Shown: positions 35,484-43,175 of the stretch, piece after piece
Layout: every line of letters begins with the position of its first letter
How positions within the stretch are numbered: position 1 is the first letter of the stretch
Assembly (NCBI RefSeq): GCF_001279525.1
Contig: NZ_LGDY01000013.1
Span: forward strand, 1 to 64,000
Length of the DNA: 64,000 nucleotides
Direction of reading: 5' to 3'
From: Nocardia sp. NRRL S-836
Lineage (GTDB): Bacteria; Actinomycetota; Actinomycetes; Mycobacteriales; Pseudonocardiaceae
The notes under the pieces: model-generated
Databases searched by the model: none
What the model was told of the DNA's origin: nothing
The model's input: the letters and a program-made list of their open reading frames with translations, nothing else
Translations under genes and position numbers: made by a program

Positions 35484-36089
35484 ATGAGCGCAGACGCCAT
35501 GCCGTTGCCGTTCGACCCTTTGGTTGACCTGCACGGCATCTGGACGACCGAGCTGGCTGAGCTCTACCTCCCCATCCCGGGCGCCCCACGGGTGAAGTAC
35601 GAATGCTTGGACGGTTACCTGGTAATGAGCCCGTACGAGGGGAGCCCGAACGGCTTCGGCATGCTCCGGCTGGCGCTGCTCATCGACGAACAAGCGATGA
35701 GAGCCGGCAATCGGATCTACCCGACGGTGAATGTCGAGTTCAGTCCGCAGCGCTGGATCCAGCCTGACCTGACCGTGCTGAAACAGCCGATCGAAGACCT
35801 CACCTGGATCCCCGCTGACCTCGTGCTGATGCCGGTCGAGTTCGTCTCGGCCTCCAGCCGTCGGCGCGATCGCATCAACAAGCCGGCCGAATGTGCTCAA
35901 GCCGGTATCCCGTACTTCATGCGTGTGGAGTTCTCGAAGCCACAGGCGGTGAAGGTCGAGCTTCTCGAACTCGCCGGCGACGGGTACAAGCCACTCGCGA
36001 CCGCGCTCTCCGGTCAGAGGTTCGAAACCGACGTGCCGTTCCCGATGAGCTTCGATCCGGCCCAGTTGCTGGAAGCCTGGTACACGTAG
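35484..36089 (+). CDS. Uma2 family protein (DUF820 PD-(D/E)XK-like)
   Basis: A 201-residue DUF820/Uma2 protein. It shows YECLDGYLVMSPYEGSPNG near residue 40, then VNVEFSPQRWIQPDLTVLK with the catalytic-type Asp, and MPVEFVSASSRRRDRINK with the ExK-like element. The family has a PD-(D/E)XK nuclease fold, and most members are of unknown role and often mobile. GGAGG lies eight bases before the ATG at 35484. Codon use is a little less GC-biased than the neighbours. A strong terminator follows the stop. Confidence 0.8.
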   Translation: MSADAMPLPFDPLVDLHGIWTTELAELYLPIPGAPRVKYECLDGYLVMSPYEGSPNGFGMLRLALLIDEQAMRAGNRIYPTVNVEFSPQRWIQPDLTVLKQPIEDLTWIPADLVLMPVEFVSASSRRRDRINKPAECAQAGIPYFMRVEFSKPQAVKVELLELAGDGYKPLATALSGQRFETDVPFPMSFDPAQLLEAWYT

Positions 36090-36092
36090 CCG

Positions 36093-36129
36093 AAAGGCCC
36101 TCGGTCCGTTGTGGACCGAGGGCCTTTTT
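36093..36129. terminator. Strong bidirectional terminator after the Uma2 gene
   Basis: AAAGGCCCTCGGTCC (36093-36107) pairs perfectly with GGACCGAGGGCCTTT (36113-36127) around GTTGT and is followed by T residues. A-tract and T-tract on either side allow it to serve both the Uma2 gene and the convergent PF04020 gene. Confidence 0.92.
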
Positions 36130-36138
36130 CGTTACCGG

Positions 36139-36519
36139 TCAGTCGTTGTCGGTGACCTTGTCGTACACGACGTTGAGCAGCCACCCGGTCAGCGCGACGA
36201 TGATCGCGCCCCAGAACGCGGGCCAGAACCCGTCGACGCGGAACGGCAGGTCCAGCTGCTCGGCCAGCCAGCCGGTGAGCATGAACAGCAGCGCGTTCAC
36301 GACCAGCCCGATCAGGCCGAGCGTGAGCAGGTAGAACAGGCAGCCGAAGAACTTCACGAGCGGCTTCACGACGGCGTTCACCAGGCCGAAGATCACCGCG
36401 ACGCCGACGAGCGTGAGGATCCGCGACCCGGTGCTGCCTTCACCGAGGTCGATTCCGGGCAGAGCCGTCGAGACCCAGACCGCCACGGCTGTCAGCAGCA
36501 CATACACCAAGATGCCCAT
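36139..36519 (-). CDS. Phage holin family protein (mycobacterial 4-TMS, PF04020)
   Basis: A 126-residue protein with four transmembrane helices (LVYVLLTAVAVWVSTALPG, ILTLVGVAVIFGLVNAVV, FGCLFYLLTLGLIGLVVNA, WGAIIVALTGWLLNVVYD). The second helix ends NAVVKPLVKFFGC, the conserved PF04020 motif. Despite the name it is a chromosomal membrane protein widespread in actinomycetes, with no lysis genes beside it. Its role is not known. It shares the terminator with the convergent Uma2 gene. Confidence 0.85.
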   Translation of the reverse strand: MGILVYVLLTAVAVWVSTALPGIDLGEGSTGSRILTLVGVAVIFGLVNAVVKPLVKFFGCLFYLLTLGLIGLVVNALLFMLTGWLAEQLDLPFRVDGFWPAFWGAIIVALTGWLLNVVYDKVTDND

Positions 36520-36550
36520 GCCGCAGACTAACCGCGACGGTCCTCAGTGG

Positions 36551-36673
36551 TCAGGAACGACGGCGGCGCGCCACCAGGAACACACCCGCACCGGCGACGA
36601 GCAGCGCAGCGCCGAGCGGCGTGGCGACGGCCGTTCCATGTTCCGGTCACTCGGACAGCGGATAACCACCCAT
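36551..36673 (-). pseudogene. Small membrane-tail ORF interrupted by an in-frame TGA
   Basis: ATG at 36673 has GGGAGGGG six bases upstream. The frame reads MGGYPLSE, then TGA (codon 9, 36647-36649), then PEHGTAVATP and LGAALLVAGAGVFLVARRRR, ending in Ser and a stop at 36551. Without the TGA it would be a 40-residue single-pass peptide with a basic tail, like the LAxTG peptide at 13321-13497. TGA differs from TGG (Trp) by one base, so a nonsense mutation or a sequencing error is likely. No selenocysteine hairpin was recognised. It lies just downstream of the marR gene. Confidence 0.5.
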
Positions 36674-36703
36674 GTCGCACCCCTCCCTCTCGCACTGATT
36701 CAG

Positions 36704-36730
36704 TACGATATCGGATAGTACGAACTCGTA
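36704..36730. promoter_or_regulatory. Inverted repeats upstream of the small interrupted ORF
   Basis: TACGA-AC-TCGTA (36719-36730) is a perfect short palindrome, and CGATATCG (36706-36713) another, within an AT-richer stretch between the marR stop and the ribosome binding site of the small ORF. They may be a MarR-type operator for a promoter reading leftward. Confidence 0.4.
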
Positions 36731-36734
36731 TCAA

Positions 36735-37286
36735 TCATTCCTTGGTGTCGAGCGCCAGCGTCGTGCGCCTGCGGGCCGGTCCCAGCTCCCCCGCGAAGAC
36801 CTCCATGACCTGCTTCAACAGCTCCCTGAGGTGCTCAAGGTCCCGGCCGGGCAGCGACGTGAACAGCTCCCGCTCCCGTTCCGCCTGACCGGCGACGATC
36901 CGCAGGAAGATCTCGCGGCCCGCGTCCGTCAGCGTCGCCGGCAACGACCGGCGGTCGCTCGGGTCGAGCTCACGGCTGACCAGACCGGCCTTCTCCAGGC
37001 GGTCGAGGCGGCTGGTGATCGTGGTGGCCGGGCTCAGCGTGCCGTTCGCGAGCTGCTTGGGCGTCAGCCGGTGTGGCGGCCCGATCCAGAACAACCGGGC
37101 GAGGATCTCGTAGTCGGCGCGGTTGAGCCCGTGCGGCGCGGCGATCTCGGTCGCGAGGAAGTCGAGGTACTTGCTGATCTGGTGCACCCGGTCGACGACA
37201 CCCTCGACCACCGGGTCGATCGCCGGAACCACGGCCCTCCACGACTCGACCTCGGTGTCGGTGTGGTCCGCACCTCGCTTGCCCAT
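36735..37286 (-). CDS. MarR family transcriptional regulator
   Basis: A 183-residue winged-helix regulator. The recognition region reads HRLTPKQLANGTLSPATTITSRLDRLEKAGLVSRE (about residues 83-117; shown here as part of the wHTH) followed by the wing DPSDRRSLPATLTDAG. Flanking helices form the dimer interface. It is the MarR subgroup with HQISKYLDFLATEIAAPHGL before the HTH. It may act on the palindromes just past its stop. A perfect hairpin lies 30 bp upstream of its start. The target genes and ligand are unknown. Confidence 0.9.
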   Translation of the reverse strand: MGKRGADHTDTEVESWRAVVPAIDPVVEGVVDRVHQISKYLDFLATEIAAPHGLNRADYEILARLFWIGPPHRLTPKQLANGTLSPATTITSRLDRLEKAGLVSRELDPSDRRSLPATLTDAGREIFLRIVAGQAERERELFTSLPGRDLEHLRELLKQVMEVFAGELGPARRRTTLALDTKE

Positions 37287-37315
37287 CCCACGATGGTAGT
37301 TGCGCGCTCAACGCA

Positions 37316-37352
37316 GAACCGCCCGCGTCCTCTCGCTGGACGCGGGCGGTTC
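37316..37352. terminator. Perfect hairpin in the marR-CDF intergenic region
   Basis: GAACCGCCCGCGTCC (37316-37330) pairs perfectly with GGACGCGGGCGGTTC (37338-37352) around TCTCGCT. It looks like an intrinsic terminator, yet the flanking genes are divergent, so no annotated transcript ends here. It may end an unannotated leftward transcript from 37353-37563. Confidence 0.6.
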
Positions 37353-37563
37353 GACTTACCCCCTGGTGATCAGCGTCCCCCCGGAGCAGATCCCGTCCCT
37401 AAGACACCACGGACCCCACCGATGTTGCCCTGTTCCGTGAATCTCACTCGAATGCAGTAACGCCCGGCTCTCCTGGCGGTGCCGGGCGGCGAGGACCACC
37501 GAGCCGTGGTTCCGGCCGGTCAGCAGCCGGTGGACCGGCCGCCGTGGGCCTAAGCTGATCTCC

Positions 37564-38553
37564 ATGAGCGACAAGCCAGAGGGCGACAAGCCAGAGGGCT
37601 CCGGCGAAAGCACGCTGACAGTCGTACTCGCCCTGCTCGTGAACCTGGCGATCGCCATCACCAAAGCCATCGCGGGCGTTCTGACCGGCTCCGCGGCAAT
37701 CCTCTCGGAGGCCGCGCACTCGGTGGCCGACACGTTCACCGAGGCCCTGCTGCTCACCGCCCTGCGCCGCTCCGACCGCCCCGCCGACCGCCGTCACCCG
37801 TTCGGCTACGGCAAGGAGCGCTACTTCTGGTCGCTGCTGGCCGCCGTCTCGATCTTCGCCTCCGGCGCGATGTTCGCGTTCTACGAGGGTTTCCGCACCG
37901 TCTTCGGCGAGCCGCAGGAGCAGACCCGGCCGCTGGTCGGCTACATCGTGCTGGCGCTGGCGTTCCTGCTGGAGTCCGTGTCGTGGACGCAGGCGTTCCG
38001 CCAGGTCCGCTCCCAGTCCGGCGAGCACGGCAAGGGCTTCTGGGCGTTCCTGCGCGAGTCCGACGACCCGACCGTGAAGACGGTGTTCCTGGAGGACTCG
38101 GCCGCACTCATCGGCCTCGTCCTGGCGTTCTCCGGCCTCGGCCTGCACCAGCTGACCGGCTCGTCGCTGTGGGACGGCCTCGCGTCACTGGCGATCGGCG
38201 TCCTGCTCGCACTGGTCGCGTACATCCTGGCCCGCACCAACCGCGGCCTGCTGATCGGCCGCCAGGCGGACCCGTTGGTGGTCAAGGCGATCTGGCGGCA
38301 GCTGGCCGAGGTGCCCGAGGTCGACGCCGTGGTCGACGTGCTCACCATGCTGATCGGCACCGACCGCGTCCTGCTGTGCGCCCGCCTCGACTTCGACGAC
38401 GAGCTGACCGCGTTCCAACTGGAGAACGCCTGCGTCCGCATCTCCGCAGAACTGCGCGAGTCGTTCACCGACCTGGACGAGATCTTCCTCGAACCCGTCC
38501 CGCGCTCCGACCCCGAACTGCGCCGCCGCGTGCTGGACCGCTACGGCTTCTAG
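37564..38553 (+). CDS. Cation diffusion facilitator family transporter
   Basis: A 329-residue CDF metal-proton antiporter with six transmembrane helices and a C-terminal cytoplasmic domain. The metal site in helix 2 is [17 protein letters not shown] (H-x3-D), the helix 5 counterpart is [16 protein letters not shown], and [17 protein letters not shown] is the conserved loop. The N-terminus has a repeated [12 protein letters not shown]. It exports Zn2+, Mn2+ or Fe2+; the ion is not readable. The 3' end overlaps the convergent dcd gene by 4 bp. Confidence 0.9.
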   Translation: MSDKPEGDKPEGSGESTLTVVLALLVNLAIAITKAIAGVLTGSAAILSEAAHSVADTFTEALLLTALRRSDRPADRRHPFGYGKERYFWSLLAAVSIFASGAMFAFYEGFRTVFGEPQEQTRPLVGYIVLALAFLLESVSWTQAFRQVRSQSGEHGKGFWAFLRESDDPTVKTVFLEDSAALIGLVLAFSGLGLHQLTGSSLWDGLASLAIGVLLALVAYILARTNRGLLIGRQADPLVVKAIWRQLAEVPEVDAVVDVLTMLIGTDRVLLCARLDFDDELTAFQLENACVRISAELRESFTDLDEIFLEPVPRSDPELRRRVLDRYGF

Positions 38554-39131
38554 CGCCGCGTGTCCGTCCGGTGGAAGTTCAGGTAGGCCCGGCTCGGCGT
38601 CGGCCCGCGCTGCCCCTGGTACCGGCTGCCCGCCTGCGCCGAACCGTAGGGGTGCTCCGCCGGGCTCGACAGCTTGAACAGGCACAGCTGCCCGATCTTC
38701 ATGCCGGGGTGCAACGTGATCGGCAGGTTCGCCACGTTCGACAGCTCCAGCGTGATGTGCCCGCTGAAGCCGGGGTCGATGAACCCGGCCGTGGAGTGCG
38801 TGAGCAACCCGAGCCGCCCGAGGCTGGACTTGCCTTCGAGCCGGCCCGCCAGGTCGTCCGGCAACGTCACCAGCTCGTAGGTGCTGCCGAGCACGAACTC
38901 GCCGGGGTGCAGCACGAACTGCTCGCCCTCCGGCGTCTCCACCAGGCTCGTCAGGTCGTCCTGCTGCTGCGACGGGTCGATGTGGGTGTACTTCGTGTTG
39001 TTGAAGACCCGGAAGAACCGGTCAAGCCGCACGTCGATGCTGCTCGGTTGGAGCATCTCGACGTCGAAGGGGTCGAGTTGGAGACGGCCGGACTCGACCT
39101 CTTTGCGCAGATCCTGGTCACTCAGCAGCAC
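38550..39131 (-). CDS. dcd: dCTP deaminase, actinobacterial bifunctional type
   Basis: A 193-residue trimeric dUTPase-fold enzyme. It begins [16 protein letters not shown] and has [36 protein letters not shown] (catalytic Arg/Ser and the Glu-containing region) and [17 protein letters not shown]. The closest studied homologues, in Mycobacterium, carry out both dCTP deamination and dUTP hydrolysis to dUMP. GTG at 39131 fits the family start. It is divergent from tRNA-Gly and supplies dUMP for thymidylate synthesis. Confidence 0.93.
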   Translation of the reverse strand: MLLSDQDLRKEVESGRLQLDPFDVEMLQPSSIDVRLDRFFRVFNNTKYTHIDPSQQQDDLTSLVETPEGEQFVLHPGEFVLGSTYELVTLPDDLAGRLEGKSSLGRLGLLTHSTAGFIDPGFSGHITLELSNVANLPITLHPGMKIGQLCLFKLSSPAEHPYGSAQAGSRYQGQRGPTPSRAYLNFHRTDTRR

Positions 39132-39214
39132 CTGGGCAGGGTAACGGTTCGTCGGGGAGGACAGTGGCACAGGGCGTTGCCGGGCTGTGTATGATCGGCT
39201 GCGAGCTTGCTCAT

Positions 39215-39288
39215 GCGGGTGTAGTTCATTGGTAGAACGACAGCTTCCCAAGCTGTAGAGGCGGGTTCGATTCCCGTCACCCGCTCCA
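39215..39288 (+). tRNA. tRNA-Gly (anticodon CCC)
   Basis: A 74-nt cloverleaf with encoded CCA. The acceptor GCGGGTG (39215-39221) pairs with CACCCGC (39278-39284). The anticodon stem ACAGC/GCTGT encloses the loop TTCCCAA with CCC at 39247-39249. The T arm has GGGTTCGATTCCC. U is the discriminator base. A 13-bp terminator follows at once. Its downstream side borders the restriction-modification island. Confidence 0.96.
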
Positions 39289-39291
39289 CGG

Positions 39292-39323
39292 CAGGGTCCC
39301 AGGTCACACCACCTGGGACCCTG
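39292..39323 (+). terminator. Terminator of tRNA-Gly
   Basis: CAGGGTCCCAGGT (39292-39304) pairs perfectly with ACCTGGGACCCTG (39311-39323) around CACACC, 3 bp after the tRNA CCA. Confidence 0.88.
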
Positions 39324-39360
39324 TCGTTACTGGCGTGGAGCGTCCTGAATCACCGGCACG

Positions 39361-40014
39361 CTAGAACTGGTCGAAGTCCAAGTACCTGTCATCGCCCGCC
39401 GGGTGCGGCCACGGTAGATAGTCGTAGTCAGCGACCTGATGCTCGATGTGAACCGCCGCCGCCTCGATCAGCTTGTGCGCATCGTGGACCACACCACCAT
39501 GACTGCGGCTGCGCCCATCGTGAACCGTGTCCCAGGGGCTCTTCGCGCTCTTCCGGGTTGCTGGGCCCTGTTCGTTGCTTCCGAAGCCCTTCAGCTTGCC
39601 GTTCCAGACAGGTGCGTATCCGACGCGCATACCGTTCTCACCCAGGTTGGCGTGAACCTCGGGGAGCAGCAAAGCCCTGAACCTGAACTCCGCGATTGGC
39701 AGACCGCTCTCCATGATAGAGCGGCGGTGCTTTCTCAACCGACTGTGCAGCGGAAAGCGCTCACTAACCCGCTTGCCAGTCGCGCTATGCCTGGACGCTT
39801 GTCCAACGTAGACTGGGATCTGGATCGCTGCCAGCGGCCGATAAAGCGACACGCTTTTGCCTCGGTAGTAAATGGCGTACAAACCCGAGCCTTCGAACCT
39901 TGGAATATCGTGAATCATCCCGACCAACGGTTGCCGCTCAAAGTGCTCACAGATGGTATGGGATATCTGCTCGGTCGACAGCGGGTCGAAAGAAAAAGGG
40001 GTGTAGCCAGACAT
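39361..40014 (-). CDS. Eco29kI-like GIY-YIG restriction endonuclease
   Basis: A 217-residue GIY-YIG nuclease of the Eco29kI/NgoMIII group. It shows FSFDPLSTEQ at the N-terminus, GLYAIYYRG (GIY), PVYVGQASRH (YIG with YVG), then SRLRKHRRSIMESG, the catalytic Glu in NLGENGM, and the Eco29kI-like PVWNGKLKGFGS and KSPWDTVHDGRS. Known members cut CCGC/GG; the specificity here is a family inference. ATG at 40014 has AGGA upstream. It is second in a two-gene leftward operon whose first gene is also a GIY-YIG protein. Its codon use is lower in GC than the chromosome around it. Confidence 0.82.
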   Translation of the reverse strand: MSGYTPFSFDPLSTEQISHTICEHFERQPLVGMIHDIPRFEGSGLYAIYYRGKSVSLYRPLAAIQIPVYVGQASRHSATGKRVSERFPLHSRLRKHRRSIMESGLPIAEFRFRALLLPEVHANLGENGMRVGYAPVWNGKLKGFGSNEQGPATRKSAKSPWDTVHDGRSRSHGGVVHDAHKLIEAAAVHIEHQVADYDYLPWPHPAGDDRYLDFDQF

Positions 40015-40048
40015 GAAATCCTGTTTCGGTTGTCGAGAAGTGAGATCG

Positions 40049-40903
40049 CTATTCAGAACCGAAGAGGCCTTCCTGGACCGAATCCTCCTCTTCAACCATC
40101 TCCTCAGGCGAGACCTCCGGCACAGCGTCCACCACGTCGCCAGATCGGTAGTACCGCCAAGCACTCCCATACTTGGACGGCGCGTCACCATACATAATGA
40201 CGTAACCCATCAGTGCAGAGACCTGCCAAGACTCCGGAACCGCCCTGGAAAGCAAGCGGAATGCGATATCAGCGGACAGCGGACCTTGCGGAATCCTGAG
40301 AACGGTCGAATGCGATTTCGGCGGCTCGACATACCGAAAATTGTAGGGCAACCCAGACTTCAGCCTCTTCAAGAAATTACTCAGAGTAACTTCGCCCGCA
40401 CTCAGTCCAGTGACCGGTAGATCCAGGTTGATTGGATACGTCAGGTCGAAGTGATTCTTCTTCAAAATCGTCGTGTCACGCTGACGGCCGGGATCTTTAT
40501 TGCCGAACCCGTTGTTGTTCCACGGAATACCACCGCTGTCCTTGTAGCGCTTGATAAGAAGCTTTTCAGGAGCCAGGGCCGAAAAGTCCTCTGCGACATA
40601 TAGGCAAGAAAAGGACATCTCAGTGATATCAATGTGTCGCCGTCCCCTGAGCTTGCGCAGATGGTTGGCGAGCCGACCCCGCAACGAGTTGTCCGCCTTA
40701 CCGACGTACACGAACTCTCCGCCCAGATACAGCTGGTACACGCCGGGTCGCTCCTCGACCGCCGCCAGACACTCCTCTGTCAACGGCGCGTGATCCAAAC
40801 CTTTGAGCGCTTCAGCCAGCTGATCACCGAGCGCCTTCGTGATGCTCAGCCGGAAGGTGTCGTGGTACGCACCACGGCCCTCCAACGGCGCCCCCAACTT
40901 CAT
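40049..40903 (-). CDS. GIY-YIG nuclease family protein, probable second restriction component
   Basis: A 284-residue protein. The GIY-YIG domain spans about residues 50-145 with RPGVYQLYLGGEFVYVGKAD (GIY and YVG), RLANHLRKLRGRRHI, the Glu in LAPEKLLIKRYK and NNNGFGNKDPGRQRD, which resembles the GFG region of Eco29kI. An additional C-terminal domain of about 130 residues (VTLSNFLKRLKSGLPYNFRY and onward) has no recognised relative, and the tail is acidic. It precedes the Eco29kI-like gene by 34 bp. It may be a partner subunit, a second nuclease or an accessory factor. Confidence 0.72.
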   Translation of the reverse strand: MKLGAPLEGRGAYHDTFRLSITKALGDQLAEALKGLDHAPLTEECLAAVEERPGVYQLYLGGEFVYVGKADNSLRGRLANHLRKLRGRRHIDITEMSFSCLYVAEDFSALAPEKLLIKRYKDSGGIPWNNNGFGNKDPGRQRDTTILKKNHFDLTYPINLDLPVTGLSAGEVTLSNFLKRLKSGLPYNFRYVEPPKSHSTVLRIPQGPLSADIAFRLLSRAVPESWQVSALMGYVIMYGDAPSKYGSAWRYYRSGDVVDAVPEVSPEEMVEEEDSVQEGLFGSE

Positions 40904-41000
40904 GCGAGTTCCCCCTCCGAGAGTTGATCTCCATTCAGCCTATGGCGTTACTCACTAGAGGTCGACACATTCGAGTGAGACACTTTCGCGATCATAGATT

Positions 41001-41006
41001 CCGCGG
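41001..41006. promoter_or_regulatory. CCGCGG site in the methyltransferase leader
   Basis: CCGCGG, the recognition sequence of characterised Eco29kI-type enzymes, lies 12 bp before the methyltransferase ATG. If the local enzymes share that specificity, methylation here could tune expression. In GC-rich DNA the hexamer is common, so chance is a real alternative. Confidence 0.35.
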
Positions 41007-41018
41007 TACGATTTCGCT

Positions 41019-42371
41019 ATGGTTGACCAGGCCGAACAAGCATCCGAAGCGCGCACGAGCGTTGAGCTGTTCGCGGGTGGAGGTGGTCTTGCCATGGCGG
41101 TTCACCAGGCTGGCTTTCGTCCACTCCTGTTCAACGAGTTCAACAAGCGCGCTTGCGAAACGCTCGTCGCCAGCGCCCAGAAGACCCTCGGTGTCGATGG
41201 CCTTGAGCGCTGCGAGGAGACGAAACCACAGCCCCCGGAAGTCGGGCAGCCCGCCCCTCTGTATCCGGGCGATGTTCGTGATCTCGACCTGACCGCGCTT
41301 CAGGGCAAGGTGGACGTACTCGCGGGCGGCCCCCCCTGCCAACCGTTCAGCGCCGGGGGTGTCGCCAAGGGCGACGAGGACAAGCGGAACATGTTCCCAG
41401 CCGTCTTCAAAGCGGTCCGAGAGATGCGACCGAAGGCGGTGATCTGCGAGAACGTCCGAGGGTTGCTGAGGCCGTCGTTCGCCGAGTACTTCCAGTACAT
41501 CCAGAACGAACTGCGCCTACCGTTCGAGAAGCGCGATGATGAGGTTCGATGGCAGGACCACAACGCGCACCTGACCCGCATCCTCAGCCAACTCTCGGAA
41601 GAGGATCAAGACCCAGACCACTACAAGGTCGTCATGGTGCCCGTCAACGCAGCGAACTACGGCGTGCCACAGATTCGCAACCGTGTCGTCATCGTCGCCT
41701 TCCGCGCCGACCTAGGCGTGGACATCAGGGCCTTCGAGAAGGAGGTCAAGACCGAAAGGTTCTCCGAGGCGGCGTTGCTGCGGTCGATGCGAGATGATGA
41801 CGGGGCGTACTGGCAGCGGCATTCCGACGTGCCAGATCATGTGCGTCGAAAGGTCCAAGCGCGGATCCCGAAGTTGATCAAGGAGGACGACTGTCGACCG
41901 TGGCGCACCCTGCGTGACGCCATCAAGGGATACGGAACTGATGTCAAGCTTCCTGCGCTTCCACACGTCGACATGGAGCGGCTGGAGGAGAAGTTCGACT
42001 TCGGCAAGGAAATCGACGTCGCCGACCACATAGGGTGGCCAGGTGCTCGTATCTACAAGGGCCACACTCCGAACGAACTTGATCGCCCCGCTAAGACCGT
42101 CAAAGCCGGCGTCCACGGTGTACCAGGCGGTGAGTCGGTGATGCTCGTCGATGAACGCTTCGCGGACTCTTCGTCTGACGATGGGTGGACCTATCGTCAT
42201 CGATACATGACTGTCCGCGAGACCGCCCGTGTGATGACTTTTCCCGATGAGTGGCTCGGATCGGGGCCACGCGGCGAGCAAATGCGCCAGCTGGGTAATG
42301 CTGTTCCTGTTGTTCTTGGCGAGTTCTTCGCCAACGCCGTTGCCGACGCATTGAAAGCCACAGGGCACTAA
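41019..42371 (+). CDS. C5-cytosine DNA methyltransferase (restriction-modification)
   Basis: A 450-residue m5C methyltransferase with motifs in order: I SVELFAGGGGLAMAVHQAGF (about residues 14-33), IV LAGGPPCQPFSAGGVA with the catalytic Cys (about 107), VI VICENVRGLL (about 140), VIII QIRNRVVIVAFR, IX RPAKTVKAG and X QLGNAVPVVLGEFFANAV. The target recognition domain lies between VIII and IX. It is divergent from the two GIY-YIG genes (115 bp) and followed after 5 bp by the Vsr gene, so it should protect the site those nucleases cut. Confidence 0.93.
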   Translation: MVDQAEQASEARTSVELFAGGGGLAMAVHQAGFRPLLFNEFNKRACETLVASAQKTLGVDGLERCEETKPQPPEVGQPAPLYPGDVRDLDLTALQGKVDVLAGGPPCQPFSAGGVAKGDEDKRNMFPAVFKAVREMRPKAVICENVRGLLRPSFAEYFQYIQNELRLPFEKRDDEVRWQDHNAHLTRILSQLSEEDQDPDHYKVVMVPVNAANYGVPQIRNRVVIVAFRADLGVDIRAFEKEVKTERFSEAALLRSMRDDDGAYWQRHSDVPDHVRRKVQARIPKLIKEDDCRPWRTLRDAIKGYGTDVKLPALPHVDMERLEEKFDFGKEIDVADHIGWPGARIYKGHTPNELDRPAKTVKAGVHGVPGGESVMLVDERFADSSSDDGWTYRHRYMTVRETARVMTFPDEWLGSGPRGEQMRQLGNAVPVVLGEFFANAVADALKATGH

Positions 42372-42376
42372 CGATC

Positions 42377-43141
42377 ATGTCTCCAGGCAGTGCGACTCAC
42401 AGGTGGAAGGACGAGCTTCCTCCTGAACGCGCGTACAAACGCCGTGCAGGCGCCGCATCACCAGCGCTGGAACAAGACCGAGCCGCCCAAGGCCGAAACC
42501 GCCGGAGTGTCGACCTGGGCGATGGTCGTCGCGCACGAGGCTCGATCAGCTTGCGCCTATACCGCCGAACACGACGCATTCGGGCCTACCTTCGCTGGTC
42601 ACAGGACGGGAAGACACAGGAAAAATACGTCTGTGAAGTCGAGTTCACATCACGTGGGCAAAACCTTGCAGAGGCATGGCGACAAGCTCGCGAGAAGGGA
42701 TTTCTCGCAGAGGACGGATTGCCTCCAGGGTCTAGGGCGTCGTCTACGGAGGTCCGAGCCTCAATGCAAGGCAACCGAAGCAAGGACACAGGCCCGGAGA
42801 TAATGCTTCGAAGGCTACTTCATCAACGCGGTTTGCGATACCGAGTAGACGCACGACCGATCGCAGAGGTACGTCGCCGAGCCGATGTTGTCTTCGCCAG
42901 TGAGCGTGTCGCGATTTTTGTAGACGGTTGTTACTGGCATGGCTGCCCAGAGCACTATCGACCAGCGGTGAAAAACGCGGAATTCTGGCACGAAAAAATC
43001 AACGGCAATCGAGCCAGAGACGCCGACACGAACAGAAAACTTGTCGCGGCAGGCTGGTCTGTCATACGGGTGTGGGAACACGAAGACCTGACGCAAGCCG
43101 CAGCGCTGATCGATGAAGTCGTCCGAACCGCTCGTCGCTGA
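42377..43141 (+). CDS. Very-short-patch repair (Vsr) endonuclease with N-terminal extension
   Basis: A 254-residue protein. The Vsr domain fills residues about 128-254: MQGNRSKDTGPEIMLRRLL, then ADVVFASERVAIFVDGCYWH (catalytic Asp and zinc-site region) GCPEHYRPAVKN and WSVIRVWEHEDL. It nicks T:G mismatches arising from m5C deamination at the partner methyltransferase's sites. The 127-residue N-terminal extension contains RGSISLRLYRRTRRIRAYLR and KTQEKYVCEVEF, a beta-rich module absent from enterobacterial Vsr; similar extensions may exist in actinomycetes. It follows the methyltransferase by 5 bp. Confidence 0.88.
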   Translation: MSPGSATHRWKDELPPERAYKRRAGAASPALEQDRAAQGRNRRSVDLGDGRRARGSISLRLYRRTRRIRAYLRWSQDGKTQEKYVCEVEFTSRGQNLAEAWRQAREKGFLAEDGLPPGSRASSTEVRASMQGNRSKDTGPEIMLRRLLHQRGLRYRVDARPIAEVRRRADVVFASERVAIFVDGCYWHGCPEHYRPAVKNAEFWHEKINGNRARDADTNRKLVAAGWSVIRVWEHEDLTQAAALIDEVVRTARR

Positions 43142-43175
43142 TCTTCACCCTACCGACCTGAGCGGCGAGGAACGC

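Noticed and set aside
33131..35539. 802-codon minus-strand open frame
   Set aside because: Antisense of the Fe-S reductase; no domain, composition dominated by Arg, Val, Ala and Asp.
36139..36519. Prophage lysis gene (holin)
   Set aside because: The PF04020 family name includes holin, but no endolysin, structural or integrase genes are in the region; it is a chromosomal membrane protein.
36647..36649. Selenocysteine reading of the in-frame TGA
   Set aside because: No SECIS-like hairpin directly after the codon was recognised and no selenium genes are nearby; a nonsense mutation is simpler.
39289..43175. Attachment-site repeat of the tRNA-Gly 3' end flanking the restriction island
   Set aside because: I looked for a second copy of the T-arm/CCA sequence near 43142-43175 and did not see one, and no integrase is present, so integration at the tRNA remains unproven.
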